Of a DNA stretch of 64,000 bases, positions 33,653 through 41,940 are shown one piece after another. The stretch lies in NCBI RefSeq assembly GCF_024462815.1, contig NZ_JANGCG010000010.1:1-64000 (forward strand). Reading direction: 5' to 3'. Each line of letters starts with the position of its first letter. Within the stretch, counting starts at the first letter, position 1. Under the pieces are notes generated by a model that saw nothing but the letters and a program-made list of their open reading frames with translations, did no database searches and was not told where the DNA came from. The DNA comes from Gemmiger formicilis (GTDB taxonomy: Bacteria > Bacillota > Clostridia > Oscillospirales > Ruminococcaceae). Made by a program: the position numbers and the translations under genes.

Positions 33653-34231
33653 TTATGGGGCAGTAAAAGAGGGGGATTCGAACAGCCCGTGCCCCGCGGC
33701 TTGGCGAATTTCTTCGGGCACACTAAAAAAATCATTGCGATGTATTTTTTGCAATGAGGTCTTTCTTTTTTGATTTTTTAGAATAATTTTAGCAACATAC
33801 TTCTTGCCGTCCACATAGGACACGGAATTTATCACAAAATGATTGTGTAAATTATCCGTGTTCATGTGAGTGGCGACCAGCACTTGGAAACGCTTGCCCC
33901 AGACCTTGCGGGCCAGTGCTACGCCAATCTCATGGCACTGCTCCGGGGTGACCTCGCCGGTGCGGAAGCTTTGGTAGGCGTGGAGCGCCACCACGCCGTC
34001 TGCTTTACCAAAGCGTTCCTGTACAGCCCGCATATCTTCCCACGCATGATTTGCCCTGCAATGGATGCCGGTGACAAGCTGGGCGCTCTCGTTCAGCTTG
34101 GTCTTGGCATCATTTTCTGCATAGTGCAGCGTTTGGGCAAGAGCATCGTATTCGGTTTTGTTCGGGTTGACTGCGTAATCAAGGACGCGCTGTAAACTGT
34201 CCTTGATTGCCCAGATCTTAGTTACCGCCAA
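33653..34231 (-). pseudogene. Relaxase N-terminal fragment fused to element-end sequence
   Basis: The first ~145 residues are a MobA/VirD2-type relaxase (start MAVTKIWAIKDSLQRVLDYA). They include the metal-binding histidine motif THMNTDNLHNHFVINSV. After DGKKYVA the DNA switches, near 33797-33803, to the 3' end of an integrase-coupled gene and its hairpin (compare 49863-49950), read in another frame to a stop at 33653. Most of the nicking domain is present, but the rest of the protein is gone. Its ATG overlaps the MobC stop by 14 bp. Activity is doubtful. Confidence 0.85.
33722..33800 (-). pseudogene. Relic of the integrase-coupled small gene and its hairpin
   Basis: ATTGCGATG..TTTTTTGCAATGAG followed by AGAATAATTTTAGCA matches the hairpin and last codons (MLLKLF-stop) of the copy at 49919-50194. 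It shows that an integrase module once lay between this attachment site and the mobilisation genes. Confidence 0.6.
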
Positions 34232-34487
34232 TGAGCAGGTCCCTCAATCGGTCAGTCTGGGCGTTGATGGCCGCGCCATCTCGCACAGAACAGCTTTCTG
34301 CAATTTCATCCAATTTATCCAGCACATCAAATACCTCCTTGGGCGGCTGCCCGCCCGGCTCATATTCCAGCGCCCGCTGACGTAAGTATTCCGAGAGAGA
34401 CAGCCCGCTCCGTTTAGCCATCAGCGTCATTTTTCGTTTCTCAGTGACGCTGACGCGGACATTGATTCCAACGCTGCGCTTTCTCAT
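34218..34487 (-). CDS. mobC: MobC-like relaxosome accessory protein
   Basis: 89 residues with a ribbon-helix-helix start (RKRSVGINVRVSVTEKRKMT then SGLSLSEYLRQRALEY) and a helical C-terminus (VFDVLDKLDEIAESCSVRDG). MobC binds oriT and helps the relaxase nick. The gene lies between the oriT-like block (34499-34572) and the relaxase start, which it overlaps. It is the complete version of the truncated protein at 14080-14238. Confidence 0.88.
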   Translation of the reverse strand: MRKRSVGINVRVSVTEKRKMTLMAKRSGLSLSEYLRQRALEYEPGGQPPKEVFDVLDKLDEIAESCSVRDGAAINAQTDRLRDLLIGGN

Positions 34488-34498
34488 GCGCCAGCAGC

Positions 34499-34572
34499 CT
34501 CACAGGGGTTCGGGGCTGTCCCCGTAGGCTTTTCGGCGGGTTGCCCTGTGGCAACACTTCGCCTATGCTTGC
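34499..34572. other. oriT-like block of element 3
   Basis: Same 74-bp sequence as 14250-14323 with one substitution I can see, including GTTGCC-CTGT-GGCAAC. Here the RepA-like gene that normally reads through it is missing, yet the block is kept, which favours a function as DNA rather than as coding sequence. Confidence 0.6.
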
Positions 34573-34870
34573 AAAACACGTTCCTCCAAGAAACGATAGC
34601 ACCCCCATCCCGATGCGCGTACAAAGTCGTATATTTCCCAGAGAGAATCTACCGTCGATTCACCTTGCCCACAAAAGCGAAATTCTCCTTGAATCCTGCC
34701 AATAGCCCAAGAGTGAATCACCTATGATTCATCCGAAAATCTTGACTGGAAAAGGTGCTGTTGCGCCGTTTGAGATGGAAAGCAAAACGACGCCGTTGAC
34801 AACATCTTCGAATCGTGCTACAATTTGACTGAAATAGTAAATGTGGTCATAAATTCAAGGAGCGTGCGCA
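34573..34870. other. Non-coding region between oriT block and TetR gene
   Basis: No convincing gene. It holds AGTGAATCA-CCTA-TGATTCATC (34712-34733), a relative of the element 1 operator/iteron palindromes, and a weaker GAATC..GATTC pair near 34645-34660. A+T-rich DNA at 34815-34860 probably holds the TetR promoter; AAGGAGCG precedes the GTG start. Confidence 0.45.
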
Positions 34871-35449
34871 GTGGCTTTTACAGACGAGCAGAATGAACAA
34901 ATCCGCAATGACCTGATCCGAGCAGCCCGACGCTGCGGCACTACCATCGGGATGCGGAAAACCTCTGTGGAGCAGCTGACGGAGGCTGTTGGGATTTCCA
35001 AGGGGTCATTTTACAAATTCTTTGAATCCAAGGAACTGCTGTTTTTCGCTGTACTGGAGGACATCCATACCGAATGCTTCGCGGCGGCGCAGAAGTCCTT
35101 GCAAGAGAACGCAACTCTGCTTCCTGCCGACCGCGCGGCAGCGGCAATTTTGGCTGCCTGCCGTTGGCTCTCCAAGACAAAAGCCTTCGTGTTCATCGAA
35201 AATGACGCAGATTTTCTTCTGCACCGCCTGCCGGAGGAAGTGAAAACCGCCCACTACCACGATGACGAGACGCACATCCGTACCCTGCTGGAGTTGGGCG
35301 GCTTGCAGCCCAAGGGCGGTATGGCGCTGGCTGCCGCCACAGTGCGAGGCTTGATTTTAACCGTCTCCCATCAGGAGCAGATTGGGGTGCTCTATCCGCA
35401 GGTGCTGGAAACGCTGGTGCGGGGCGCCTGCCGGGAGCTATTTGCATAA
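34871..35449 (+). CDS. TetR-family transcriptional regulator
   Basis: 192 residues with the N-terminal TetR helix-turn-helix (MRKTSVEQLTEAVGISKGSF then YKFFESKELLFFAVLED) and an all-helical ligand-binding C-terminus. It starts with GTG at 34871 after AAGGAGCG. It precedes an eight-gene enzyme operon on the same strand, separated by a terminator and a GTTAG/CTAAC inverted repeat, so it probably represses that operon until a small molecule binds. G+C-rich like the operon. Confidence 0.9.
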   Translation: MAFTDEQNEQIRNDLIRAARRCGTTIGMRKTSVEQLTEAVGISKGSFYKFFESKELLFFAVLEDIHTECFAAAQKSLQENATLLPADRAAAAILAACRWLSKTKAFVFIENDADFLLHRLPEEVKTAHYHDDETHIRTLLELGGLQPKGGMALAAATVRGLILTVSHQEQIGVLYPQVLETLVRGACRELFA

Positions 35450-35453
35450 GCGG

Positions 35454-35479
35454 AAAGGCCGCAGTAATGCGGCTTTTCA
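35454..35479 (+). terminator. Terminator after the TetR gene
   Basis: AAAGGCCGCA pairs with TGCGGCTTTT across GTAA. The operon downstream therefore needs its own promoter. Confidence 0.75.
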
Positions 35480-35490
35480 AAAGGGATACA

Positions 35491-35532
35491 GTTAGGTTTT
35501 TCTAACTTGCTTGCATCATCTATATAAGTTAG
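35491..35532. promoter_or_regulatory. Candidate TetR operator before the enzyme operon
   Basis: GTTAG (35491) is complemented by CTAAC (35502-35506) with a 6-base spacer, and CTAACTT (35502-35508) is complemented by AAGTTAG (35526-35532). The overlapping inverted repeats lie 35-75 bp before the first start codon in an A+T-rich patch. Confidence 0.45.
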
Positions 35533-35565
35533 TGGCATTTAACGTCTCGTTGTGAGGGTGAAATC

Positions 35566-36180
35566 ATGAGAAACAGTCAAAATTTCTGGGACAAAAACGC
35601 CGGGCGGTACGACCGCTTCATGCGCAAGGATGCCGCAGCTTATGAGCAGATGTACGAGCTGCTGCGCTCTGTGGTGCGGCAAAAAACCGTGCTGGAGTTG
35701 GCGACCGGCACAGGGCTGATCGCCAAACATATCGTCCGCTCTGCTGACCATATTGAAGCTACCGACGCTTCCCAAAAGATGATTGAACAGGCGAAACAGG
35801 GCGTGAAATCTGCAAAACTCTATTTTTCGGTGCAGGATATGTTCCATCTGCCCTATGCTGACCAGTCTTTCGATGTGGTGATCGTGGTCAATGCGCTGCA
35901 CATTGTACCGGAACCGGAGAAAGCCCTCTCTGAAATTCGCCGGGTGCTGAAGGACGACGGCGTGTTGGTCGCGCCCACCTTTACCCATGCGGATAACGCC
36001 TTCTTCGGAAAGGTCAAAGCATTTTTCATGAAGCTGGCGGGCTTTCCGCTGCACAGCAAGTGGACAAGCCACGAATATCTGGCATTTCTTAGGGAAAACG
36101 GCTGGACGGTACAGAAAAGCACCGTGCTGAAAGCCTCGTTCCCGCTGACCTACACAGAGTGCGTGAAATCGGAGGGGTGA
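35566..36180 (+). CDS. Class I SAM-dependent methyltransferase
   Basis: 204 residues, UbiE/Methyltransf_11 type. Motif I is VLELATGTGLIAKHI (about residue 45), then the acidic EATDAS end of strand 2, DMFHLPYADQSFDVV (motif II region) and RRVLKDDGVLVAPTF. It starts the enzyme operon, with the ATG following GAGGGTGAAATC. Only 3 bp separate it from the next gene. Substrate unknown; the short size suits a small-molecule methyltransferase. Confidence 0.88.
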   Translation: MRNSQNFWDKNAGRYDRFMRKDAAAYEQMYELLRSVVRQKTVLELATGTGLIAKHIVRSADHIEATDASQKMIEQAKQGVKSAKLYFSVQDMFHLPYADQSFDVVIVVNALHIVPEPEKALSEIRRVLKDDGVLVAPTFTHADNAFFGKVKAFFMKLAGFPLHSKWTSHEYLAFLRENGWTVQKSTVLKASFPLTYTECVKSEG

Positions 36181-36183
36181 GCC

Positions 36184-36972
36184 ATGCAGATATTGGAACA
36201 CGGGCAGGCGCAGGAGCGGACGCTGCTGTTTTTTCCCTGCACGGCAGAGCCTGTATGGGCTTTTGCCGACACGATCACGCTGCTTTCTCAGAGATGGCAT
36301 GTTTTTCAGGTGGTGTATGACGGCCATCAGCCGGAGTATCCCGGGGATTTCACCTCAGTCGAGCAGACCGTGGACGAGGTGATCTCCTATTTGAAGAGTC
36401 ACGGCGTCTCCCGTCTGGGTGGGGCCTATGGCTGCTCCATGGGCGGTGCCTGCCTGACCCGTATGCTGGCATTGGGGGAAATGCCCATCGACCGGGCCAT
36501 CATCGACGGCGGGATCACGCCCTATCCGCTGCCCTTATTAGTGCGAAAGCTGCTGCTGGCTCGGGATGTGCTGTCCTTCAAAATGGCGGCAAACAGCCGA
36601 AAGGTTCTGGAAGCAGCTTTTCCGCCGGAACGGTTCACCCCCGCAGGGCACGACCCCAAAAAGGAGTACGACGCCATGGAAGCCTATCTCAAAACCTTTT
36701 CCGATCGGACGATCCGCAATGTATTCTGGTCTGCCAACAACTATGCGCTTCCGAAGCGCTCCGCTAAAATCGGTGCGGAAATCACCTACTGGTACGGCGA
36801 CGACGAAAAGAAGGATCGCAGGCGGGATATCCGGTTCATCAAGCGCTATTTTCCTAAGGCGCGCATCCATGGCATCCCCAAGATGGCCCATGCGGAGCTG
36901 GTGATGGTACACCCGGAAAAATTCTGCCGGTATGCGGAAAAATTTCTGACTATGCAAGCGGAGGAAATATGA
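36184..36972 (+). CDS. Alpha/beta-hydrolase-fold protein
   Basis: 262 residues with the nucleophile elbow GCSMGG (Ser near 85) after a GGAYG strand, an early FFPCTAEPVWAFADTI strand/oxyanion region, Asp in the YWYGDDEKKD segment and a late His in KMAHAELVMVHPE. The catalytic triad can thus be assigned. No signal peptide. It shares its compact form and the GCS(M/L)GG motif with the second hydrolase of the operon (39749-40525). Substrate unknown. Confidence 0.82.
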   Translation: MQILEHGQAQERTLLFFPCTAEPVWAFADTITLLSQRWHVFQVVYDGHQPEYPGDFTSVEQTVDEVISYLKSHGVSRLGGAYGCSMGGACLTRMLALGEMPIDRAIIDGGITPYPLPLLVRKLLLARDVLSFKMAANSRKVLEAAFPPERFTPAGHDPKKEYDAMEAYLKTFSDRTIRNVFWSANNYALPKRSAKIGAEITYWYGDDEKKDRRRDIRFIKRYFPKARIHGIPKMAHAELVMVHPEKFCRYAEKFLTMQAEEI

Positions 36973-36973
36973 C

Positions 36974-37762
36974 ATGAGAGAAATAATCAAGCTCTCCGGC
37001 GTGCCGGAAACCATGCTGCAAACCGTTTATGCAAGGGCGAAAGAGAGCAGCGGCAGAGGTGCGATTCACGACGCAAAAGCGGAAGAACTCATCGAAAAGC
37101 TGGACTACGATTTTTCCCTTGCGGACAAGGATACGGCCATGCGCAGCGGCGTCATTGCCCGGACCATTGTGCTGGATAAACTGACAAAATCGTGGCTTGC
37201 GGCGCATTCGGGTGCGGTGGTCGTCAATATCGCCTGCGGGTTGGATACCCGCTGCTATCGGATGTCGGGTTACGCACATTGGTATAACCTCGACCTGCCG
37301 GAAACGATGGCGGTGCGGGAAAAGCTTCTGCCGGAAAGCGGCACGATTTCGCAGATTGCCATGTCCGCCATGGAAGATTGGGGCAGCGAAATCAGCGAGC
37401 AAAATGTGCCGGTGCTGATTCTCATTGAGGGACTGACCATGTATCTGAACGCAAAAGATGTGCAGCAAATTTTTGCAGTGATTTCCAGCCGCTTTTCCCA
37501 AGCCACTGTATTTGTGGAAACCATGAATCCTACGATAGTGCGGCACTTCAAGGAGAAATCCATTGACGCAAGCAACGCAAAATTCAACTGGGGAATCAAG
37601 AATGGGAAAGCACTTGCCGAACGGCTGCCGGATTTTCGCTTTGTTAAGGAACACAGCTTAACCGAGGGTATGGCGGCGTTTGCGCCAATTTACAAGCTGC
37701 TGGACAGGCTGCCCGCCGTGCGGAATATTTCCAATAAGATCATTGTTCTGGAAAAGGAGTGA
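36974..37762 (+). CDS. LCMT/TcmP-type O-methyltransferase
   Basis: 262 residues of the leucine carboxyl methyltransferase family, which also contains polyketide O-methyltransferases. Motifs: RTIVLDKL (about 63), VVVNIACGLDTRCYR (SAM site, about 84-98), NLDLPETM, ILIEGLTMYL (about 150) and a late FETMNP-like VFVETMNPTIV. It begins one base after the previous stop. Bacterial members methylate carboxyl or hydroxyl groups of small molecules. The second of three methyltransferases in this operon, from a different family than the other two. Confidence 0.87.
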   Translation: MREIIKLSGVPETMLQTVYARAKESSGRGAIHDAKAEELIEKLDYDFSLADKDTAMRSGVIARTIVLDKLTKSWLAAHSGAVVVNIACGLDTRCYRMSGYAHWYNLDLPETMAVREKLLPESGTISQIAMSAMEDWGSEISEQNVPVLILIEGLTMYLNAKDVQQIFAVISSRFSQATVFVETMNPTIVRHFKEKSIDASNAKFNWGIKNGKALAERLPDFRFVKEHSLTEGMAAFAPIYKLLDRLPAVRNISNKIIVLEKE

Positions 37763-37768
37763 CGAAGG

Positions 37769-38386
37769 ATGTCGTTTTTTGAAAACACCCGCAAACCTAC
37801 CGGCTTTGGTGGGAAAGTTATGGTAAACATGATGAATCTGTGCCATGCGCCCCTTGCAGATTGGGGCATGGAGTTCTTGCCGCTTTCATCAAATGCCAAG
37901 GTGCTGGACTGCGGCTGCGGCGGCGGGGCCAATATCCGGAAGCTGCTGAAAAAATGCCCGCAGGGTGTGGTGAAGGGCGTCGATTATTCGCCCGTCAGCG
38001 TGGAAAAGGCACGCAGGCACAACGCAGCGGCAATCGGTAGTGGACGCTGCGTTATATGGCAGGGCAGCGTAGAACGGATTATTTTTGCCTCGGACTGGTT
38101 TGACGCCGTGACCGCTTTTGAGACAGTCTACTTCTGGCCGGATCTGCCGCAGTGTTTTCGGGAGGTTTATCGGGTGCTGAAGCCCGGCGGAACCTTTCTC
38201 ATCTGCAACGAGAGCAGTGGCGACACGGACAAGGATGAGAAGTGGACGGAGATTATCGGCGGTATGACCATATACAGCGACGATGAGCTGAAAACATTTC
38301 TGGAAAACGCCGGATTCTGCAATGTTCAAATCCATAAAAACAAAATGGGCTGGCTCTGCGTGACAGGACAGAAGCGGGAGGAATAA
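37769..38386 (+). CDS. Class I SAM-dependent methyltransferase
   Basis: 205 residues with VLDCGCGGGANIRKLL (SAM motif I, about residue 46), GVDYSPVSVEKA, WFDAVTAFETVYFWPDL and REVYRVLKPGGTFLICNE. A long N-terminus with MMNLCHAPLADWGMEFL resembles methyltransferases of gut Clostridia often annotated as ubiquinone-type. Six bases after the previous gene. Substrate unknown. Confidence 0.87.
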   Translation: MSFFENTRKPTGFGGKVMVNMMNLCHAPLADWGMEFLPLSSNAKVLDCGCGGGANIRKLLKKCPQGVVKGVDYSPVSVEKARRHNAAAIGSGRCVIWQGSVERIIFASDWFDAVTAFETVYFWPDLPQCFREVYRVLKPGGTFLICNESSGDTDKDEKWTEIIGGMTIYSDDELKTFLENAGFCNVQIHKNKMGWLCVTGQKREE

Positions 38387-38389
38387 GGA

Positions 38390-38875
38390 ATGCTGCTGCA
38401 AACGATTCTGGAAGGACTGGGGCTGGGGGCGCTGCTGGTCTTGGTGTGCGCTGTCGGCATCCACAAGGGTGCTGTCGGCATGGCGCATTTGTATGACGCG
38501 AAGGTACAGGAACGGTGCGTTGCGCTGGGTCTGACCACAAAGGAAAAGATCAAGCAAAACTCGCTGCGCTTCAAGCTGATCTGCGTTCCGGGATATCTTG
38601 CTTATGTGCTGATTTGCGTGTATGCCATCAACGGTGCGCAGACATTTTGGGGCGGCTTCTGGCAGTGCTTTGTAATCCTGTCTGTGATGAACCTCATTGA
38701 CCGGCTTGGCATCGACGGCTATTGGGTCGGACACACCAAGGCGTGGGTGATACCGGGGACAGAGGATCTGATGCCGTACATCTCGAAATCAGACAAGCAA
38801 AAGAAATGGCTGTTCGGAACACTGGGAATGGCCGTGACTTCCCTGCTCCTTGCGGAACTCGGGCTGCTGCTGTAA
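38390..38875 (+). CDS. Small multi-pass membrane protein
   Basis: 161 residues with four predicted helices: about 5-25, 65-82, 88-105 and 138-158. A conserved-looking loop DRLGIDGYWVGHTKAWVIPG holds Asp, His and Trp. The pattern suggests an integral membrane enzyme or small transporter component. It begins 3 bp after the preceding methyltransferase. I do not recognise a characterised family. Confidence 0.75.
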   Translation: MLLQTILEGLGLGALLVLVCAVGIHKGAVGMAHLYDAKVQERCVALGLTTKEKIKQNSLRFKLICVPGYLAYVLICVYAINGAQTFWGGFWQCFVILSVMNLIDRLGIDGYWVGHTKAWVIPGTEDLMPYISKSDKQKKWLFGTLGMAVTSLLLAELGLLL

Positions 38876-38888
38876 GGAGGAAATACCG

Positions 38889-39752
38889 ATGTCAAAGAAA
38901 GCGACCGAATTTCAGAAAAGAGAAATGAGCAAGATGTACCGCGGCAAGGAAATATTCAAGCCGCTGAACACCGGCTGGGTGGATGAGCGCGTGGCCTGCG
39001 TGCGGGAGTGGGTGGCGAACATCTTCTTCTACCGCAAGGGCGACACCACCATCATGATTGATGCCGGGTACAACTACGACCGGCTGGCAGAAAAAATGGA
39101 CTGGCTGGGCATCGACCCGCAGTCCATCCGGCACATCCTCATCACTCATCAGGACACCGACCACGTGGGCGCGGTGGAGGCAGACGGCCCCGGTTTGTTC
39201 CGGAGCGCAAAGCTCTATATCGGCGAGATTGAAAACCGGTATCTCACCGGCGAGGTGCGGCGAAAAGTCATATATCATCTCTATAAATTGCCGCAGGTCA
39301 CAATTAACAACGAAAAGGTGCTGCTGCATGACGGCGAAACTTTCGAGATTGACGGCATCAAAATCGAGTGTTTCCTTGTTCCCGGCCATACATGGGGGCA
39401 TATGGTCTATCTCATTGACGACAAATATCTCTTCACCGGCGACACTATCTGGTTCGGCGCGGACGGCGGCTACAGTTTCATTTCCTCTCTGGCAGAAAGC
39501 AACAAACTGGCGGTAAAGTCGCTGGCGGCGCTGGAGCAGAAACTGCAAAGCCGTGACCTGCATCCGCTGTTTCTCACCGGTCACACCGGCTGGACGGACA
39601 ACTTCGAGTTCGCCTTTGCCCATAAGGACAAGCTTTGCTCACCGTTCCAAAAGCGGGTTCCCGACCCCACCGCGCCTTACGACGCCTACGATGAATCAGA
39701 CGACACGGAAAAAATGGCAAAGAGTGGGTTCCTCAAGGGGGTGGGGAGATGA
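38889..39752 (+). CDS. Metallo-beta-lactamase-fold hydrolase
   Basis: 287 residues. The metal-binding motif is THQDTDHVG (about residue 80; an HxDxDH variant of HxHxDH), followed by PGHTWGHMVYL, TGDTIWFG and a late TGHTGWTDN His. It starts at the ATG at 38889, after AAGGAGGAAATACC. The family cleaves esters, thioesters or lactones. Its stop overlaps the next start by 4 bp (ATGA). Confidence 0.88.
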   Translation: MSKKATEFQKREMSKMYRGKEIFKPLNTGWVDERVACVREWVANIFFYRKGDTTIMIDAGYNYDRLAEKMDWLGIDPQSIRHILITHQDTDHVGAVEADGPGLFRSAKLYIGEIENRYLTGEVRRKVIYHLYKLPQVTINNEKVLLHDGETFEIDGIKIECFLVPGHTWGHMVYLIDDKYLFTGDTIWFGADGGYSFISSLAESNKLAVKSLAALEQKLQSRDLHPLFLTGHTGWTDNFEFAFAHKDKLCSPFQKRVPDPTAPYDAYDESDDTEKMAKSGFLKGVGR

Positions 39753-40525
39753 AGGTTTATTCCTTCGGCGCAGAAAATGCCCCGGCCATCCTACTGCTTC
39801 CCGGCACCTGCTGCCACTGGAGGGGCAATTTTGGACGGGTCATTCCGCTGCTGTCGGACAGGTATCGCGTCCTCTGCGTCAGCTACGATGGCTTCGATGA
39901 AACGGAACATACCGAGTTTCCCACTATGCCGGAGGAAACAGAGAAAATAGAAGCTTACATTCAGAAACATTGCGGCGGGCATATCCGGGCGGGCTATGGC
40001 TGCTCGCTGGGCGGCTCTTTTGTGGGGCTGCTGGCGGCGCGGGGGAATATTCATATTGATTACGGAATTCTCGGCAGCTCTGATCTTGACCAAGCATCTC
40101 CCCTTGCGGCAAAGCTGCAAACAAATCTGCTGCTGCCGCTGATCTACCCGGTGATACGGGACGGACGGTTCAAGAGTCGATTGCTGCAAAAACGCCTCAC
40201 GCAGCGAAAGTCGGAAATGGGCGGCTATCTGCAAGCGTTCATGGAGATGCTCGGCGGCGCACGACCCTATGTGACCGTGCAGAGCTGCAAGAATCAGTTC
40301 TATTCCGACCTTGTCACCCCGCTGCCGGACAAGATCAACGTTCCGGGAACAGAGATTCATATTTTCTATGCGCTCAAAATGGGTGAGAAATACCGCGAGC
40401 GCTATGAACGTCACTTTGCAAACCCAGTCATTCACGAGCAGAACTTGCAGCACGAGGAGCTGCTGGCCTGTTATCCGGAGCGTTGGGCGCAGTTGGTGAA
40501 GGACATTATGGAGGGAAAGCGATGA
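39749..40525 (+). CDS. Alpha/beta-hydrolase-fold protein
   Basis: 258 residues. The nucleophile elbow is GCSLGGSF (Ser near 88), preceded by the ILLLPGTCCHWRGNFGRVIP oxyanion region and VSYDGFDETEH; a late His is in NLQHEELLACYPERW. It is related in length and motif to 36184-36972, so a duplication within the operon is plausible. Overlaps both neighbours by 4 bp. Substrate unknown. Confidence 0.82.
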   Translation: MKVYSFGAENAPAILLLPGTCCHWRGNFGRVIPLLSDRYRVLCVSYDGFDETEHTEFPTMPEETEKIEAYIQKHCGGHIRAGYGCSLGGSFVGLLAARGNIHIDYGILGSSDLDQASPLAAKLQTNLLLPLIYPVIRDGRFKSRLLQKRLTQRKSEMGGYLQAFMEMLGGARPYVTVQSCKNQFYSDLVTPLPDKINVPGTEIHIFYALKMGEKYRERYERHFANPVIHEQNLQHEELLACYPERWAQLVKDIMEGKR

Positions 40526-41157
40526 AGTATATCGGAATGCCCATGGCAATGTGGGCAGTGTTTGCAAAGTCGTTTGAAAAGCAACTGACAGAGGTGCTTG
40601 GTTATGATGCTAAAACCGCAAAAGCAATCCAAAAGACCGCAAAACTGAAGTACAAAGAGATCATCGCAAAGCTGCCCGAATTTGAAAAAGGTGATCGGTT
40701 CAGCATGAACATCATTGGCTGCGCCATGCTGGGGGCGTTCGTCCTCTGTATGCCGAAGCGACCGGATGCAGAGGCACTAACGGTATACTATGAGAATGCC
40801 CAGATGACGCCGATGATGAAGTGGTTCTGCCGCCAAAGCGGCAAGTCGAAGTTCACGCCCAAGGATATCGCCGGAATGAAAGCCACCGCTGCCCGGAAGG
40901 CGGCTGACCGCAACCCCTACTCGTGGAATATGGACTTTTACGAGTATCCCGACGGCAGCGGTTATGAGGGGCGCTTTACGAAATGCGGCATCTGCACGCT
41001 GATGCAGGAGTTGGGGCTTTATGACCTGACACCCGCCATGTGCCATTTGGACTACGCCATGAGCGAGGCGGGCGGCGTGACGAACTTTGTGCGGCAGTAT
41101 ACCCTTGCCTCCGGCGGCCCTTACTGCGACTGCGGGTACCAAAAGAAACGAGTATGA
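40522..41157 (+). CDS. ATC-hydrolase-family protein (L-2-amino-thiazoline-4-carboxylate hydrolase-like)
   Basis: 211 residues. The C-terminal half carries the family pattern RFTKCGICTLMQELGLYDLT followed by PAMCHLDYAMSE, with conserved Cys, Leu-Gly, Pro and Asp, and ends YCDCGY. The named member opens the thiazoline ring of L-ATC on the way to L-cysteine, but the family is large in gut Clostridia and mostly uncharacterised. The ATG at 40522 overlaps the previous stop. The Cys-rich motif may bind metal. Function here is open. Confidence 0.75.
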   Translation: MKYIGMPMAMWAVFAKSFEKQLTEVLGYDAKTAKAIQKTAKLKYKEIIAKLPEFEKGDRFSMNIIGCAMLGAFVLCMPKRPDAEALTVYYENAQMTPMMKWFCRQSGKSKFTPKDIAGMKATAARKAADRNPYSWNMDFYEYPDGSGYEGRFTKCGICTLMQELGLYDLTPAMCHLDYAMSEAGGVTNFVRQYTLASGGPYCDCGYQKKRV

Positions 41158-41169
41158 GGCGGAGTAGCA

Positions 41170-41334
41170 TTGAAATACTTTGAATTCGGACAGGAACACC
41201 CGGAACTGATGGTGATGCTCCACGGCGGCGTATATGTATATCTGGCACGGTATCGCCAGCTCCACGGAAAAGAAGCTGGCGAAACACGTCAAAGCGTGGC
41301 AGGACGAGGGATATGCCTTTACCTAACAAATTGA
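41170..41334 (+). pseudogene. Truncated alpha/beta-hydrolase start at the operon end
   Basis: A TTG-started frame (KYFEFGQEHPELMVMLHGG) looks like the first strand and oxyanion loop of another hydrolase. It then jumps to unrelated sequence. In the +1 frame the rest reads WHGIASSTEKKLAKHVKAWQ and stops, which may be the tail of the original or another gene. A deletion has removed the middle. The operon was once longer. Confidence 0.5.
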
Positions 41335-41366
41335 TTCTACTGTCAGATAAAATTGGAGGATTGAAC

Positions 41367-41762
41367 ATGAACATTATTGAAGATGCAAATCTTCTAGTTT
41401 CGAATAACGCTGTCAAAGAAGATTCCGAAAGCTTTATTAACGATATCATTGAAGGTGTGTTGAGAAATCCATGGGCGCTGGCCAAGGTCATGATTGCCAT
41501 TGCAAAGTCCCCATTTTACATTCGTGAGCAACTATTTTGGTCAAAACTCGAAACCTTTTTGAATGGTATCTATCTGGAAGAGAGTGACCGTGCCATTCTG
41601 CGAGCCAAGCTCGCGGAAAACGGCAACTCCAACGAAAATGCATTACGCTTAGTTGCAAGTATCGACCGAGCTGAGACAATGCAGAAAATCCAGTATTTAG
41701 TAAATGTAACTAGATGCCTCCTTACCAACTTTACCCAATCCATTCCCCGAGTCCACTATTAG
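41367..41762 (+). pseudogene. Hypothetical protein, 3'-truncated
   Basis: About 122 residues of a helical protein (start MNIIEDANLLVSNNAVKEDS after GGAGGATTG; middle EGVLRNPWALAKVMIAIAKS; then FWSKLETFLNGIYL, with KLAENG and AIDRAET-like motifs). It then runs at 41732 into the reverse complement of lantibiotic-immunity sequence and stops. I know similar proteins only as uncharacterised. The 3' end is lost at the junction. Confidence 0.55.
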
Positions 41763-41940
41763 AGACAGTATCCGCTAAAATCGTGTAGTCATTTCCCTTA
41801 TAGGAAAATTGCGTCACATTTTCCTTATTCAGATAGCCTTGCTCTCTGGAATAGTCCCCGATTTTGTCCTGTAAAGAACAGCCTGCAAGAGATAAACATA
41901 TAATAACAGCAAACAGCAATATCATCATTTTTTTACTCAT
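41731..41940 (-). pseudogene. 5' fragment of a second NisI/SpaI-type immunity lipoprotein
   Basis: Signal peptide and lipobox (MSKKMMILLFAVIICLSLAG, then Cys) followed by about 40 residues (DYSREQGYLNKENVTQF, then DYTILADTVSNSGLGEWIG) identical to the middle of the intact lipoprotein at 44261-45400. It is cut at the junction with the hypothetical gene. Its ATG overlaps the stop of a permease tail upstream (41933-42080), the usual lanG-lanI order. Confidence 0.88.
41732..41859. repeat. 128-bp direct repeat of lanI, copy A
   Basis: Matches 44862-44989 with one mismatch (41838/44968). A second 36-bp block, 41942-41977, matches 44990-45025. The two blocks are contiguous in the intact gene but separated here by 82 bp that encode a lipoprotein signal peptide. 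Confidence 0.9.

Noticed and set aside
33665..33700. Possible second tRNA on the minus strand (TTCGAAT-like T loop)
   Set aside because: No 5-bp T stem, acceptor stem or anticodon arm can be formed around it.
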